Source of the DNA: Ensifer adhaerens
Lineage (GTDB): Bacteria > Pseudomonadota > Alphaproteobacteria > Rhizobiales > Rhizobiaceae
Assembly: GCF_013283195.1 (NCBI RefSeq)
Contig: NZ_JABEKT010000001.1
Location: 3,406,511-3,470,510, forward strand
Length of the DNA: 64,000 nucleotides
Direction of reading: 5' to 3'
The first letter of the stretch is position 1. Each line of letters opens with the position of its first letter. The notes under the pieces were generated by a model, which did no database searches, was not told the DNA's origin, and saw nothing but the letters and a program-made list of their open reading frames with translations. A program made the translations under genes and the position numbers. Shown in pieces: positions 55,201-64,000 of the stretch.

Positions 55201-56070
55201 TCAGAGCAGATCGACGAAGGCGCGCGCCGCGCGGCTGAACTGGCGGTCGCGATGGGTCAACAGCTCGAAACTGCGCTCGGCAAGCTCGAACGGCAACTCG
55301 ACCAGCCGGCCGCTGTCGACAAACGGCTGGGCGGCAAGCCTGGACACGGCGGTGATGAACGGGCCGCTCTCGACGGCCGTCAACACTGCCTCGTTCGACG
55401 GCAGTTCTAGCTCGATCTTCAGCTGATCGGTATCCGCACCCTGCGCCTGCATCGATTGCAGGAACATTGCCCGCGTCCCCGATCCCTCTTCGCGCAGCAC
55501 CCAGCGCGCGGCAAGCAGCGCTTCAAGATCGACGGGCCCACCGGCAAGCGAATGGCGCGGCGGTGCGTAGATGGCGATGCGGTCGACAGCGACACTGCGA
55601 TGGTCCAACCTCTCCTCCTCGACCCTGCCCTCGACGAAACCGAGCTGCGCCGTTCCTTCCTCGACCGCTTCGGCAACAACGGCCGTGTTGCGCACGGTCA
55701 ACTTCACGTCGATATGCGGATAGTCATGGGTGAACCGCGCCAGGCGGGCCGGCAGCCAGTAGCTTGCCACCGTCTGGCTTGCGGCGATCGCCAGCGTGCC
55801 GCGGCGCAGGTTCGAGAGGTCGTTGAGGCAGGCGGTGGCGACCGTTGCGCGTGAGAGAACGGCCTTTGCCTCCGGCAGAAACGCTTTTCCGGCCTCCGTC
55901 AGCGCCAGCCCGCGACCGATACGATCGAACAACCTGACGTCGTGCTGCGTTTCGAGTGCTGCGATGGCAGCGCTTGCCGCGGACTGCGTGACATTCATGG
56001 CCTCGGCCGCTCGCGTCATATGCAGGCGCTCCGCGACAGCCACAAAAATGCGAAGTTGGTCGAGGGTCAT
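55201..56070 (-). CDS. LysR-family regulator (YeiE-like)
   Basis: A 289-residue regulator with the CysB/YeiE-like start MTLDQLRIFVAVAER and helix-turn-helix MTRAAEAMNVTQSAASAAI (about 18-36), plus a C-terminal effector domain. It is divergent from a YeiH-family putative exporter across about 80 bases, the arrangement of E. coli yeiE-yeiH. A symmetrical ATCGC-N5-GCGAT site lies 10 bases before its start, suggesting autoregulation. It probably responds to a sulfur anion such as sulfite, an inference from the neighbour. Confidence 0.85.
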   Translation of the reverse strand: MTLDQLRIFVAVAERLHMTRAAEAMNVTQSAASAAIAALETQHDVRLFDRIGRGLALTEAGKAFLPEAKAVLSRATVATACLNDLSNLRRGTLAIAASQTVASYWLPARLARFTHDYPHIDVKLTVRNTAVVAEAVEEGTAQLGFVEGRVEEERLDHRSVAVDRIAIYAPPRHSLAGGPVDLEALLAARWVLREEGSGTRAMFLQSMQAQGADTDQLKIELELPSNEAVLTAVESGPFITAVSRLAAQPFVDSGRLVELPFELAERSFELLTHRDRQFSRAARAFVDLL

Positions 56071-56079
56071 AGAAAATCA

Positions 56080-56139
56080 ATCGCAAAAAGCGATCGGTTT
56101 GACAAGAACAATCCGTTAGACTGATTTATCAATCGGATT
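56080..56139. promoter_or_regulatory. Candidate LysR operators in the divergent region
   Basis: Two inverted repeats: ATCGCAAAAAGCGAT (56080-56094), and AATCCG (56110-56115) with CGGATT (56134-56139) enclosing TGAT-TT-ATCA. The first has the size of a LysR recognition site next to the regulator start, the second lies just upstream of the yeiH-like gene as an activation site would. Confidence 0.5.
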
Positions 56140-56150
56140 AGGGTGTGGTC

Positions 56151-57239
56151 ATGTCCAGATCGCATCCCATATCCACCACCTTCGTAACCACGCTCCCTTC
56201 CCGCATAGCGCGTATCGCGCCGGGCCTGATCCTTTGTTGTCTCGTTGCGCTCGCCGCCTTCGTCCTCGAACGGTTCGAGGCAAAGTGGACCGGTCGCCCC
56301 TGGCTGGAAGCGCTTGTCATCGCCATCCTCCTCGGGGCGCTCGCGCGCATTTTCTGGACGCCAGGAGATCGCTGGATGACGGGCATCCGCTTCTCCTCCA
56401 AGCTGCTTCTGGAAGCGGCAATCGTCCTGATCGGCGCAAGCCTGAGCTTCGAGGCGATCCTGGCAAGCGGCCCGGTGCTGCTCGCCACCATCGTCGGCAT
56501 CGTTTTTCTCTCGATCGTCTCCGGCTATCTGATCGCGCGGCTGCTCGGCCTGCCCAAGCGCATGGCGACGCTGATTGCCTGCGGCAATGCCATCTGCGGC
56601 AATTCGGCGATCGCCGCCGTCGCGCCGGCCATCGGCGCCGAGGGCGATGAGGTCGCTGCAGCCATCTCCTTTACCGCAATCCTCGGCATCGCCGTCGTTC
56701 TCACCCTGCCGTTGATTGGCGGCTGGTTCGGCATGTCGCCCTATGGCTTCGGCGTTCTGGCTGGCATGACCGTCTATGCCGTGCCCCAGGTGCTGGCGGC
56801 GGCCTCCCCGTTCAGCGCACTGTCCGTACAGGTCGGCACGCTGGTCAAGCTCGTGCGTGTGCTGATGCTTGGCCCCGTTGTCCTTTGCTTCTCGCTCATC
56901 AACCGCGGGGGCGAAGCGCATCCCCTGGCGCCAAGCCGGCCCGAAGGCAAGCAGCCGGCCCGTCTCGCCACATTCGCGCATTTCGTTCCCTGGTTCATTC
57001 TCGGTTTCCTCGCAGTCGCAGTCGCCCGCAACAGCGGAGTGATCCCCGATGTCGCCGCAACCGGTGCAGCACATCTCGCCACATGGCTGACCGTCATCGC
57101 CATGGCGGCGCTTGGCCTGGAGGTCGACATTCGCAAGCTCGCCGATGCCGGCCCGCGCGCAAGCGCGGCCGCCATGCTGTCACTCTTGGTTCTGGCCAGC
57201 CTGGCAGCCGCGGCCATCGTTGTTTTCGGCCTGGGTTAG
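56151..57239 (+). CDS. YeiH-family putative sulfate/sulfite exporter
   Basis: A 362-residue membrane protein with about ten helices. The LLEAAIVLIGASLSFEAILASGP and ACGNAICGNSAIAAVAPAIGA stretches are YeiH/UPF0324 signatures. Some family members, linked to sulfonate catabolism (TauZ/SuyZ types), are proposed to export sulfite or sulfate. ATG 56151 is preferred to GTG 56145, two codons earlier. Divergent from the YeiE-like LysR gene. Confidence 0.85.
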   Translation: MSRSHPISTTFVTTLPSRIARIAPGLILCCLVALAAFVLERFEAKWTGRPWLEALVIAILLGALARIFWTPGDRWMTGIRFSSKLLLEAAIVLIGASLSFEAILASGPVLLATIVGIVFLSIVSGYLIARLLGLPKRMATLIACGNAICGNSAIAAVAPAIGAEGDEVAAAISFTAILGIAVVLTLPLIGGWFGMSPYGFGVLAGMTVYAVPQVLAAASPFSALSVQVGTLVKLVRVLMLGPVVLCFSLINRGGEAHPLAPSRPEGKQPARLATFAHFVPWFILGFLAVAVARNSGVIPDVAATGAAHLATWLTVIAMAALGLEVDIRKLADAGPRASAAAMLSLLVLASLAAAAIVVFGLG

Positions 57240-57459
57240 CCTCACAGGCGCACCCAAATTTCAAGCATTTGCCTATTTTCTAAGACACCAGATTCAAGGC
57301 GGCCCGTCCGACGGACGAAGTCCGCCCCATTGTTGGGCGTCACTTTGGCCGCAACAGCCGGAATAACGCGTCAGAACTTTCTTGTCCCCCGACTGTGCAC
57401 GCTTCTTGCATTGCATCCAGCGTTGTACTCAAATGGTCAAAAATAAGGGGACCACGCCT

Positions 57460-58869
57460 TTGGCATTTGACGAAATGATGAATGCGGACAGCAGTCCGCG
57501 CCAGCCATATTCGACCTATCATGAATGGTATGCCAGCCAGGACAGAAATCGGCTCATAGCGAAATCCAAGGACGCCGAGAATATCTTCCGGAAAACCGGC
57601 ATCACCTTCGCGGTCTACGGACACGCAGACTCATCCGAAAAGCTCATCCCCTTCGACCTCATCCCCCGCATCATTTCCGGCCGCGAATGGCGCAAGCTCG
57701 CCCAGGGCATCGAACAGCGGGTCATCGCGCTCAACGCCTTCCTCGACGACATCTACCACAAGCAGGAAATCATCCGGGCAGGCCGCGTGCCGCGCGAACT
57801 GATCGAGAAGAACGTCGCGTTCCTGCCGCAGATGATCGGTTTTAGGCCGCCAGGCGGCGTCTACACTCATATCGTCGGCACCGACATCGTGCGCACCGGC
57901 GAAGATCAGTTCTACGTGCTGGAGGACAACGCCCGCACGCCATCAGGTGTCAGCTACATGCTGGAAAACCGCGAAACGATGATGCAGATGTTCCCTGAAC
58001 TCTTCCATCAGAACCGCGTCCGCCCGGTGGAGAACTACCCCAACCTTCTGCGCCAGAGCCTGGCGTCGCTCGCGCCCCCCGGCTGCAGCGGCAAGCCGCG
58101 CGTCGCGGTGCTGACCCCCGGCATCTACAACTCCGCCTATTACGAACATGCCTTTCTTGCCGACATGATGGGCGTCGAACTGGTCGAGGGATCGGACCTG
58201 CGCGTCATCGACGGCAAGGTGAAGATGCGCACCACCCGCGGCTACGAGGCTATCGACGTGCTCTATCGCCGCGTCGACGACGACTTCCTCGACCCCCTCA
58301 CCTTCCGCCCAGAGTCTGCGCTCGGCGTGCCCGGCATCATGGACGTCTACCGCGCCGGCAACATCACCATCGCCAACGCGCCCGGCACCGGCATTTCCGA
58401 TGACAAGGCGATCTATTCCTACATGCCCGAGATCGTCGAGTTCTACACGGGCCGCAAACCGCTCTTGGAAAACGTGCCGACCTGGCGCTGTTCCGAGCCG
58501 CAGAGCCTCAAATACGTGCTCGAACACCTGGAAGAACTGGTGGTCAAGGAAGTGCACGGCTCCGGCGGCTACGGCATGCTGGTCGGCCCGACCGCCAGCA
58601 AGAAGGAGCGCGCGCTCTTTGCCGAAAAGCTGAAAGCCCGCCCCACCAACTACATCGCCCAGCCGACACTGTCGCTGTCGACCGTGCCCATCCTCGTCAA
58701 CAAGGGCATTGCGCCCCGACATGTGGATCTTCGTCCCTACGTCCTTGTCTCCGACAAGGTGCAGATCATTCCCGGCGGCCTGACGCGCGTCGCCCTCAAG
58801 GCCGGTTCACTCGTCGTGAACTCCAGCCAGGGCGGCGGGACCAAGGACACCTGGGTGCTGGAGGACTGA
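57460..58869 (+). CDS. Circularly permuted type 2 ATP-grasp protein
   Basis: A 469-residue predicted amide/peptide ligase (COG2308) with the permuted ATP-grasp fold. GGVYTHIVGTDIVRTGEDQFYVLEDNARTPSGVSYML (around 140-177) and the C-terminal KEVHGSGGYGMLVGP motif (around 365-379) carry the nucleotide-binding residues. I choose TTG 57460 because AAGGGG lies nine bases upstream; ATG 57433 has no ribosome site. The alpha-E gene begins 4 bases after its stop. Family studies by Iyer and Aravind predict a role in peptide ligation; no substrate is known. Confidence 0.88.
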   Translation: MAFDEMMNADSSPRQPYSTYHEWYASQDRNRLIAKSKDAENIFRKTGITFAVYGHADSSEKLIPFDLIPRIISGREWRKLAQGIEQRVIALNAFLDDIYHKQEIIRAGRVPRELIEKNVAFLPQMIGFRPPGGVYTHIVGTDIVRTGEDQFYVLEDNARTPSGVSYMLENRETMMQMFPELFHQNRVRPVENYPNLLRQSLASLAPPGCSGKPRVAVLTPGIYNSAYYEHAFLADMMGVELVEGSDLRVIDGKVKMRTTRGYEAIDVLYRRVDDDFLDPLTFRPESALGVPGIMDVYRAGNITIANAPGTGISDDKAIYSYMPEIVEFYTGRKPLLENVPTWRCSEPQSLKYVLEHLEELVVKEVHGSGGYGMLVGPTASKKERALFAEKLKARPTNYIAQPTLSLSTVPILVNKGIAPRHVDLRPYVLVSDKVQIIPGGLTRVALKAGSLVVNSSQGGGTKDTWVLED

Positions 58870-58873
58870 GACC

Positions 58874-59812
58874 ATGTTGGGAAGAACTGCAAACGGTCTC
58901 TACTGGATGTTCCGCTACATCGAACGCGCCGAAAACAGCGCTCGGTTGATCGATGCCGGCCTGCGCATGGCGCTGACCCGCAGCGGCGCGACAGAGGGCG
59001 ACTGGGACGGCGTCTTGCAAAGTGCCGGCGTGCGCGAGCTCTACGACGAGGTGCACGAGACGCTGACGAGCATCGACGCGATCGACTTCCTGTTGCGCGA
59101 CCGCGCCAATCCGTCGAGCGTGATGTCCTGCATCGAGGCGGGTCGCCACAACGCCCGCATGGTGCGTACGGCGCTGACGCGCGAGACCTGGGAAGCCACC
59201 AACGAATGCTACCTCGAGATGAAGGCGATCCTCTCCAGGAAGGCGCGTCCGACGGACATGCCGGAGATCATCGATCAGATCAAGCGTCGTGCCGGCCTCA
59301 TCCGTGGCGCGTTCCACGGCACGATGCTCAGGAACGAGATCTTCAACTTCTCTCGCATCGGCACCTTCATCGAGCGGGCCGACAACACCGCGCGCATCCT
59401 CGATGTCAAATACTACGTGCTACTGCCGGCGGTCGCCGCCGTCGGCTCGTCGATGGACAATGTGCAGTGGGAATCGATCCTGCGATCGGTCTCAGCCCAC
59501 CGCGCCTATGGCTGGGTCTATGACGCCGAACTGAAACCGGCCAACATAGCCGACTTCCTGATCTCGAACGGCCGCATGCCGCGGTCGCTGGCCTATTGCT
59601 ACGAGAAGATTGCCAGCAACCTCGGCTATCTCGAGCGGGAATATGGCGAGCGCCACCAGGCGCACGAGACGGCGGACCGTACGCTGGCAGCACTGCGCAG
59701 CCGTTCGATCACCGACATCATGGACCAGGGACTGCACGAATACCTCGAGGATTTCATCAGCCAGAACAACCGTCTCGGCCAGGAAATCTCCGACGGCTAT
59801 CGTTTCAACTGA
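58874..59812 (+). CDS. Alpha-E domain protein
   Basis: A 312-residue all-helical protein of the alpha-E family (COG2307). MLGRTANGLYWMFRYIERAENSARLIDAGL at the start and GAFHGTMLRNEIFNFSRIGTFIERADNTARILDVKYY (about 143-180) contain the repeated R-x-E-x2-(D/E)N motif that may form an active or binding site. The family is nearly always next to permuted ATP-grasp genes and is thought to work with them. GGAGG at the end of the preceding gene serves as its ribosome site. Biochemistry is unknown. Confidence 0.88.
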   Translation: MLGRTANGLYWMFRYIERAENSARLIDAGLRMALTRSGATEGDWDGVLQSAGVRELYDEVHETLTSIDAIDFLLRDRANPSSVMSCIEAGRHNARMVRTALTRETWEATNECYLEMKAILSRKARPTDMPEIIDQIKRRAGLIRGAFHGTMLRNEIFNFSRIGTFIERADNTARILDVKYYVLLPAVAAVGSSMDNVQWESILRSVSAHRAYGWVYDAELKPANIADFLISNGRMPRSLAYCYEKIASNLGYLEREYGERHQAHETADRTLAALRSRSITDIMDQGLHEYLEDFISQNNRLGQEISDGYRFN

Positions 59813-59828
59813 GTTTCGGGAGGACAGC

Positions 59829-60656
59829 ATGCACCTGAAAATCAGCCATACGACCGAATACCACTACGACGAGCCGGTGCAGTATGCGCTGCAGCGGCTG
59901 CGCCTGACGCCGGTCACAGGGGTGGGCCAGACCGTGCTCGGCTGGCAGACGCTCGTCGACGGCGCCGCGATGGAGGTGAGTTACGACGATCACTTCGGCA
60001 ACCGCGTCCATCTCGTCAGCGTCGACGGCGACCGGGAGGCGATCCACATCACCGCAAGCGGCGAGGTCCACACAGAGGATCGCGCCGGCGTCTTCGGGCC
60101 GCACCAATCCTATGTACCTCTATGGCTCTATGCCCGCGAAACGCCGCTGACCAAGGCGGGCAATCTGATCCGCGATCTCGCGAAATCGGCCGAGGGCGAC
60201 ACCGACCTTGCCCGCATGCATGCGCTGATGGCGATGATCCACGAGGCGGTGGAATACAAGGCCGGGGAGACCCACGCGGAAACGGCGGCCGAGGACGCGC
60301 TTGAGGCCGGTCGCGGCGTCTGCCAGGATCATGCCCATATCATGATCTCGGCCGCGCGCGCGCTCGACATGCCGGCGCGCTACATCTCAGGCTACCTGAT
60401 GATGGAGGGGCAAACGGCGCAGACCGCCAGCCACGCCTGGGCCGAGGTGCACCTGCCCGGCCTCGGTTGGGTCGGGTTCGATGCGGCCAACAAGATCTGC
60501 CCTGATGACCGCTACGTGCGCATCGCCTCGGGCCTGTGCTACCGCGATGCGGCCCCGATATCCGGCCTGATCCATGGTGAGGCCAACGAAACGCTGAAGG
60601 TTTCGGTGACCGTCGAGCAACAGACGCAAAGCCAGAGCCAGACGCAAAGCCAGTAG
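59829..60656 (+). CDS. Transglutaminase-like cysteine protease of the ATP-grasp/alpha-E cluster
   Basis: A 275-residue protein with the N-terminal beta domain typical of bacterial transglutaminase-like proteins (LKISHTTEYHYDEPV, about 3-17) and a papain-like core. The catalytic triad is visible: Cys in GRGVCQDHAH (about 163), His in TASHAWAEVHL (about 205) and Asp in GFDAAN (about 220). It would hydrolyse or transfer peptide amide bonds. GGGAGGAC precedes ATG 59829. The C-terminus ends in a Gln/Ser/Thr tail encoded by an 18-base tandem repeat. Confidence 0.88.
   Translation: MHLKISHTTEYHYDEPVQYALQRLRLTPVTGVGQTVLGWQTLVDGAAMEVSYDDHFGNRVHLVSVDGDREAIHITASGEVHTEDRAGVFGPHQSYVPLWLYARETPLTKAGNLIRDLAKSAEGDTDLARMHALMAMIHEAVEYKAGETHAETAAEDALEAGRGVCQDHAHIMISAARALDMPARYISGYLMMEGQTAQTASHAWAEVHLPGLGWVGFDAANKICPDDRYVRIASGLCYRDAAPISGLIHGEANETLKVSVTVEQQTQSQSQTQSQ
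60621..60653 (+). repeat. 18-base-period tandem repeat at the end of the transglutaminase gene
   Basis: CAGACGCAAAGCCAG occurs at 60621-60635 and again at 60639-60653, in frame, encoding the repeated QTQSQ tail just before the stop. Confidence 0.85.
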
Positions 60657-60720
60657 GATATCCTCGCCGGCCAAAGCCCTGATCGCGGGTCGAGGCCGCG
60701 GCTGCAGCCATTCTGTCCCA

Positions 60721-60823
60721 AAGCATGTCGCGCAAAAGTGTGCCGCGGTTTTGCGATAACGACATGCGCAAAAACAAGAACTTAAAGCGCGCCAAGCGAA
60801 TCTGAAAGATCGCGACGCGCTTT
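60721..60823. repeat. Rhizobial two-hairpin intergenic palindromic element B
   Basis: Hairpin 1 pairs GCATGTCG (60723-60730) with CGACATGC (60760-60767) and CGCAAAA (60731-60737) with TTTTGCG (60749-60755). Hairpin 2 pairs AAAGCGCG (60784-60791) with CGCGCTTT (60816-60823). Plan and loop sequence match element A at 36830-36930. It separates the transglutaminase and NTF2-like genes. Confidence 0.85.
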
Positions 60824-61196
60824 AGGACACGGGCGACCTTGCGAGCGGCCCGAAAAAGCCGACGACGCGTGTTATTCGCTTCTGGTCAGCGTCGAGGAAG
60901 ACGATGTCGAGCCCCTCAGGGTAGGAGGACCCATCGGGCATCACGAATTTCCACGCGAAGCGTGCGATCCCATGATGAACATCCACGTCGCTTGTCCGCG
61001 TGATGCATGCGCCCGAATGCTTGGCCTGAATTCCTGAGATGTGCGCGAGCAATGCTTCTGCGCCGGCAGCGTGAACCGTTGGATCCGTGTACGTTGCGCC
61101 ATCGCTCCAGATCGGGAGCAGCAACGCCCGCCGCTGCTCGGCGTCCTCCTTCGACCAGGCAGCACAATACGAATCAATGAGATGCGTTAAAGACAT
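60822..61196 (-). CDS. NTF2-like (SnoaL-type) small protein
   Basis: A 124-residue cone-shaped alpha-beta barrel protein of the NTF2/SnoaL superfamily. The N-terminal YCAAWSKEDAEQRRALLLPIWSDGATYTDP region (about 10-39) and C-terminal ITRVVGFFGPL are typical. Such proteins are isomerases, cyclases, hydrolases or ligand-binding subunits; nothing in the sequence picks one. AGGAG precedes ATG 61196. The divergent HxlR regulator probably controls it. Confidence 0.75.
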   Translation of the reverse strand: MSLTHLIDSYCAAWSKEDAEQRRALLLPIWSDGATYTDPTVHAAGAEALLAHISGIQAKHSGACITRTSDVDVHHGIARFAWKFVMPDGSSYPEGLDIVFLDADQKRITRVVGFFGPLARSPVS

Positions 61197-61531
61197 TCTA
61201 TTCCGCTCCTGTAACCCATTGGTCTGACTTGACCCATGCACGGACAACGGGCCCGAGCACATCTAGCTTGTTTTGTCGCAATCAGCTGGAAGCCATAGGA
61301 TCAGCTGCCGCGGCGGCCGTGCCGGCTGCAGCCCGCCCGAATCCACGCGAGGACGAGCGGCGATCCCGTACGTGCGTTTCGCCAAGACACGGATTGAAGG
61401 CTTCATTCCCGCACTCCATATTGATCGGCGCGATGCTCGGCGCGCCGGTCGTTGCAGGAACCTACGATGTGGACGGGGCGACGCAATACGTACGGAGCCG
61501 CAAGTGGTTACCTGCCGGTAAGGAGAATGAG
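61197..61531. other. Intergenic region between NTF2-like and HxlR genes
   Basis: A 335-base gap. The HxlR reading frame stays open through it back to 61229, but the translated stretch is Ala/Arg/Pro-rich and matches nothing I know, and a much better ribosome site lies at 61519. It may be a long leader or the remains of a former gene. No RNA gene or strong repeat is visible. Confidence 0.6.
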
Positions 61532-61852
61532 GTGAACAAGCCTGCGGACAATGGCTTTTCGACAGCCATGAAGATGGTCGCGGGTAAGTGGAAGATAAAC
61601 ATCCTTTGCGAACTCGGCGTCGCGCCTCGCAGATTTGGCCGGCTGCGACAGTCGATTCCGGCGATCAGTGAAAAGATGCTGACGCAGCAGTTGCGGGAAC
61701 TGGAGACCGACGGGCTTGTGAACCGGAAGGTCTATCCGGGCTCTCCGACAAAGGTCGTCTACTCGTTGACGGAAAGCGGAGCGGCACTCAACGCCGGCGC
61801 AGAGGGGTTGTGCCTCTGGGCTGAACAGTTCCCATCCCGTGCCGATGCTTAA
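61532..61852 (+). CDS. HxlR-family transcriptional regulator
   Basis: A 106-residue winged-helix regulator. The core KMVAGKWKINILCEL (about 13-27), RRFGRLRQSIPAISEKMLTQQLRELETDGLV (about 32-62) and the wing VVYSLTESG are standard for HxlR. GTG 61532 follows AAGGAG by seven bases, which decides the start. HxlR proteins often sense redox state or aldehydes via a Cys; here one Cys lies in the INILCEL segment. Likely target is the divergent NTF2-like gene. Confidence 0.88.
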   Translation: MNKPADNGFSTAMKMVAGKWKINILCELGVAPRRFGRLRQSIPAISEKMLTQQLRELETDGLVNRKVYPGSPTKVVYSLTESGAALNAGAEGLCLWAEQFPSRADA

Positions 61853-61883
61853 CGGCGCTCGACAAACATGCTTGTCTACCGCC

Positions 61884-61977
61884 GCGCGTCTTATTGGACG
61901 CGCAAAGGTCGCTGTAGCACTTTGAATTGCTGCATGTTTTTATCCCTAAATCGAATACGATTTACGGAAACATGCAG
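61884..61977. repeat. Rhizobial two-hairpin intergenic palindromic element C
   Basis: GCGCGTC (61884-61890) pairs with GACGCGC (61897-61903). Then CTGCATGTTT (61930-61939) pairs with AAACATGCAG (61968-61977), and inner TAAATCG (61947-61953) with CGATTTA (61958-61964). Read in reverse it has the same order as elements A and B: a CATG-type hairpin followed by a GC-rich hairpin. Confidence 0.8.
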
Positions 61978-62015
61978 TAGCCTTCGGTGACCAGTGTCAC
62001 TGAGCCCACGGCGGT

Positions 62016-62095
62016 ACTGTCGCACCGCTATCATGGTGCGACAGTCGTAACAGCATGGGCCGAGCACGAGCGATGATGTCGCTCGTGCTCGGCCC
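62016..62095. repeat. Tandem perfect hairpins downstream of ilvD-family gene
   Basis: First hairpin: 11 perfect pairs (62016-62026 with 62035-62045), 8-base loop. Second: 17 perfect pairs (62057-62073 with 62079-62095), 5-base loop, four bases from the dehydratase stop at 62099. Neither has a T tract in the direction of the gene. They probably end or protect its mRNA. Confidence 0.8.
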
Positions 62096-62098
62096 GAT

Positions 62099-63838
<1,740 letters not shown>

Positions 63839-63855
63839 GTTGTCCTTCCTTGAGC

Positions 63856-63877
63856 GGCCCGCGCCGAAACGCGGGCC
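63856..63877. repeat. Hairpin between aldehyde dehydrogenase and dehydratase genes
   Basis: GGCCCGC (63856-63862) pairs with GCGGGCC (63871-63877). It lies in the 52-base intercistronic gap and may adjust downstream expression or be a processing site. Confidence 0.5.
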
Positions 63878-63890
63878 CTGGACGGCGCCC

Positions 63891-64000
63891 TTATGCCAGG
63901 GTGTAGGCCGTCTTGACGGTTGTGTAGAATTCGGCGGCATAGCGCCCCTGCTCGCGCGAGCCATGGGAGGAGCCCTTGCGGCCGCCGAAGGGCACGTGGA
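63891..64000 (-). CDS. Aldehyde dehydrogenase, C-terminal fragment
   Basis: Only the last 36 residues are visible before the right window edge. The sequence HVPFGGRKGSSHGSREQG followed by AAEFYTTVKTAY is the typical C-terminus of NAD(P)-dependent aldehyde dehydrogenases, especially those related to alpha-ketoglutarate-semialdehyde dehydrogenase. With the dehydratase it fits a non-phosphorylating pentose oxidation pathway, in which this enzyme would make 2-oxoglutarate. It is too short for certainty on substrate. Confidence 0.8.
   Translation of the reverse strand, partial: HVPFGGRKGSSHGSREQGRYAAEFYTTVKTAYTLA

Noticed and set aside
61229..61531. Extended HxlR reading frame
   Set aside because: An AAGGAG site before GTG 61532 and the normal family length of about 106 residues favour the short form.

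Overview
The window looks like chromosomal DNA of a Rhizobiales alphaproteobacterium, most probably the Sinorhizobium/Ensifer group. The case rests on gene content and layout: an intact nolR-type regulator, a choXWV choline transporter whose ChoX carries the known ligand residues at the expected positions, a BacA peptide transporter, the three-gene bdhA-xdhA-xdhB arrangement known from S. meliloti, EcfG/RpoE2-type stress promoters, and intergenic two-hairpin palindromes typical of rhizobia. Genes are tightly packed and GC-rich. I see no insertion sequence, prophage, CRISPR array, tRNA or rRNA.

Layout. 0-7.2 kb: coiled-coil protein and partner, cytochrome c, thymidine kinase (tdk), choXWV, a HugZ-like heme protein, nolR. 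7.2-20.2 kb: two Gfo/Idh/MocA oxidoreductases around a secreted GH9 cellulase, an omega-aminotransferase, adenine deaminase, an AAC(6')-like acetyltransferase coupled to an alpha-glucosidase, KDG kinase, a YbhB-like protein, an AraC regulator. 20.2-30.5 kb: der with its TPR partner, NnrU, a polysaccharide deacetylase convergent with bacA, an MFS carrier, methionine aminopeptidase, an LLM flavin enzyme, glpK. 30.7-43.7 kb: ketone-body and purine catabolism: bdhA-xdhA-xdhB, a LysR regulator, puuD-guaD, lldD, then puuE-uraD-allA-uraH on the other strand. 43.8-53.6 kb: DUF1045 protein, stress-type PRC-barrel protein, a divergent MnmC2-like/MnmD pair, an MttB-family methyltransferase, a host-attachment-family protein, a WYL regulator facing an ABM-AlkC pair, an RhlE-type helicase. 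53.7-64 kb: EamA carrier, GyrI-like protein, a divergent LysR/YeiH pair, the circularly permuted ATP-grasp/alpha-E/transglutaminase trio, an NTF2-like/HxlR pair, and an IlvD/Edd-family sugar-acid dehydratase next to an aldehyde dehydrogenase.

How it fits together. Adenine and guanine can be deaminated (ade, guaD), oxidised by XdhAB to urate, hydroxylated by membrane-bound PuuD, and taken by UraH, UraD and PuuE to allantoate. AllA handles the later ureidoglycolate step, but the enzyme between them is not in this window. The choline transporter and the MttB-family protein may both serve betaine metabolism, although they lie 42 kb apart.

The less-described material is: the ATP-grasp/alpha-E/transglutaminase set without its usual proteasome-like partner; a possible WYL-controlled alkylation-repair unit; tRNA-modification functions split into divergent genes; and several palindromic elements in which base changes in one hairpin arm are matched in the other.
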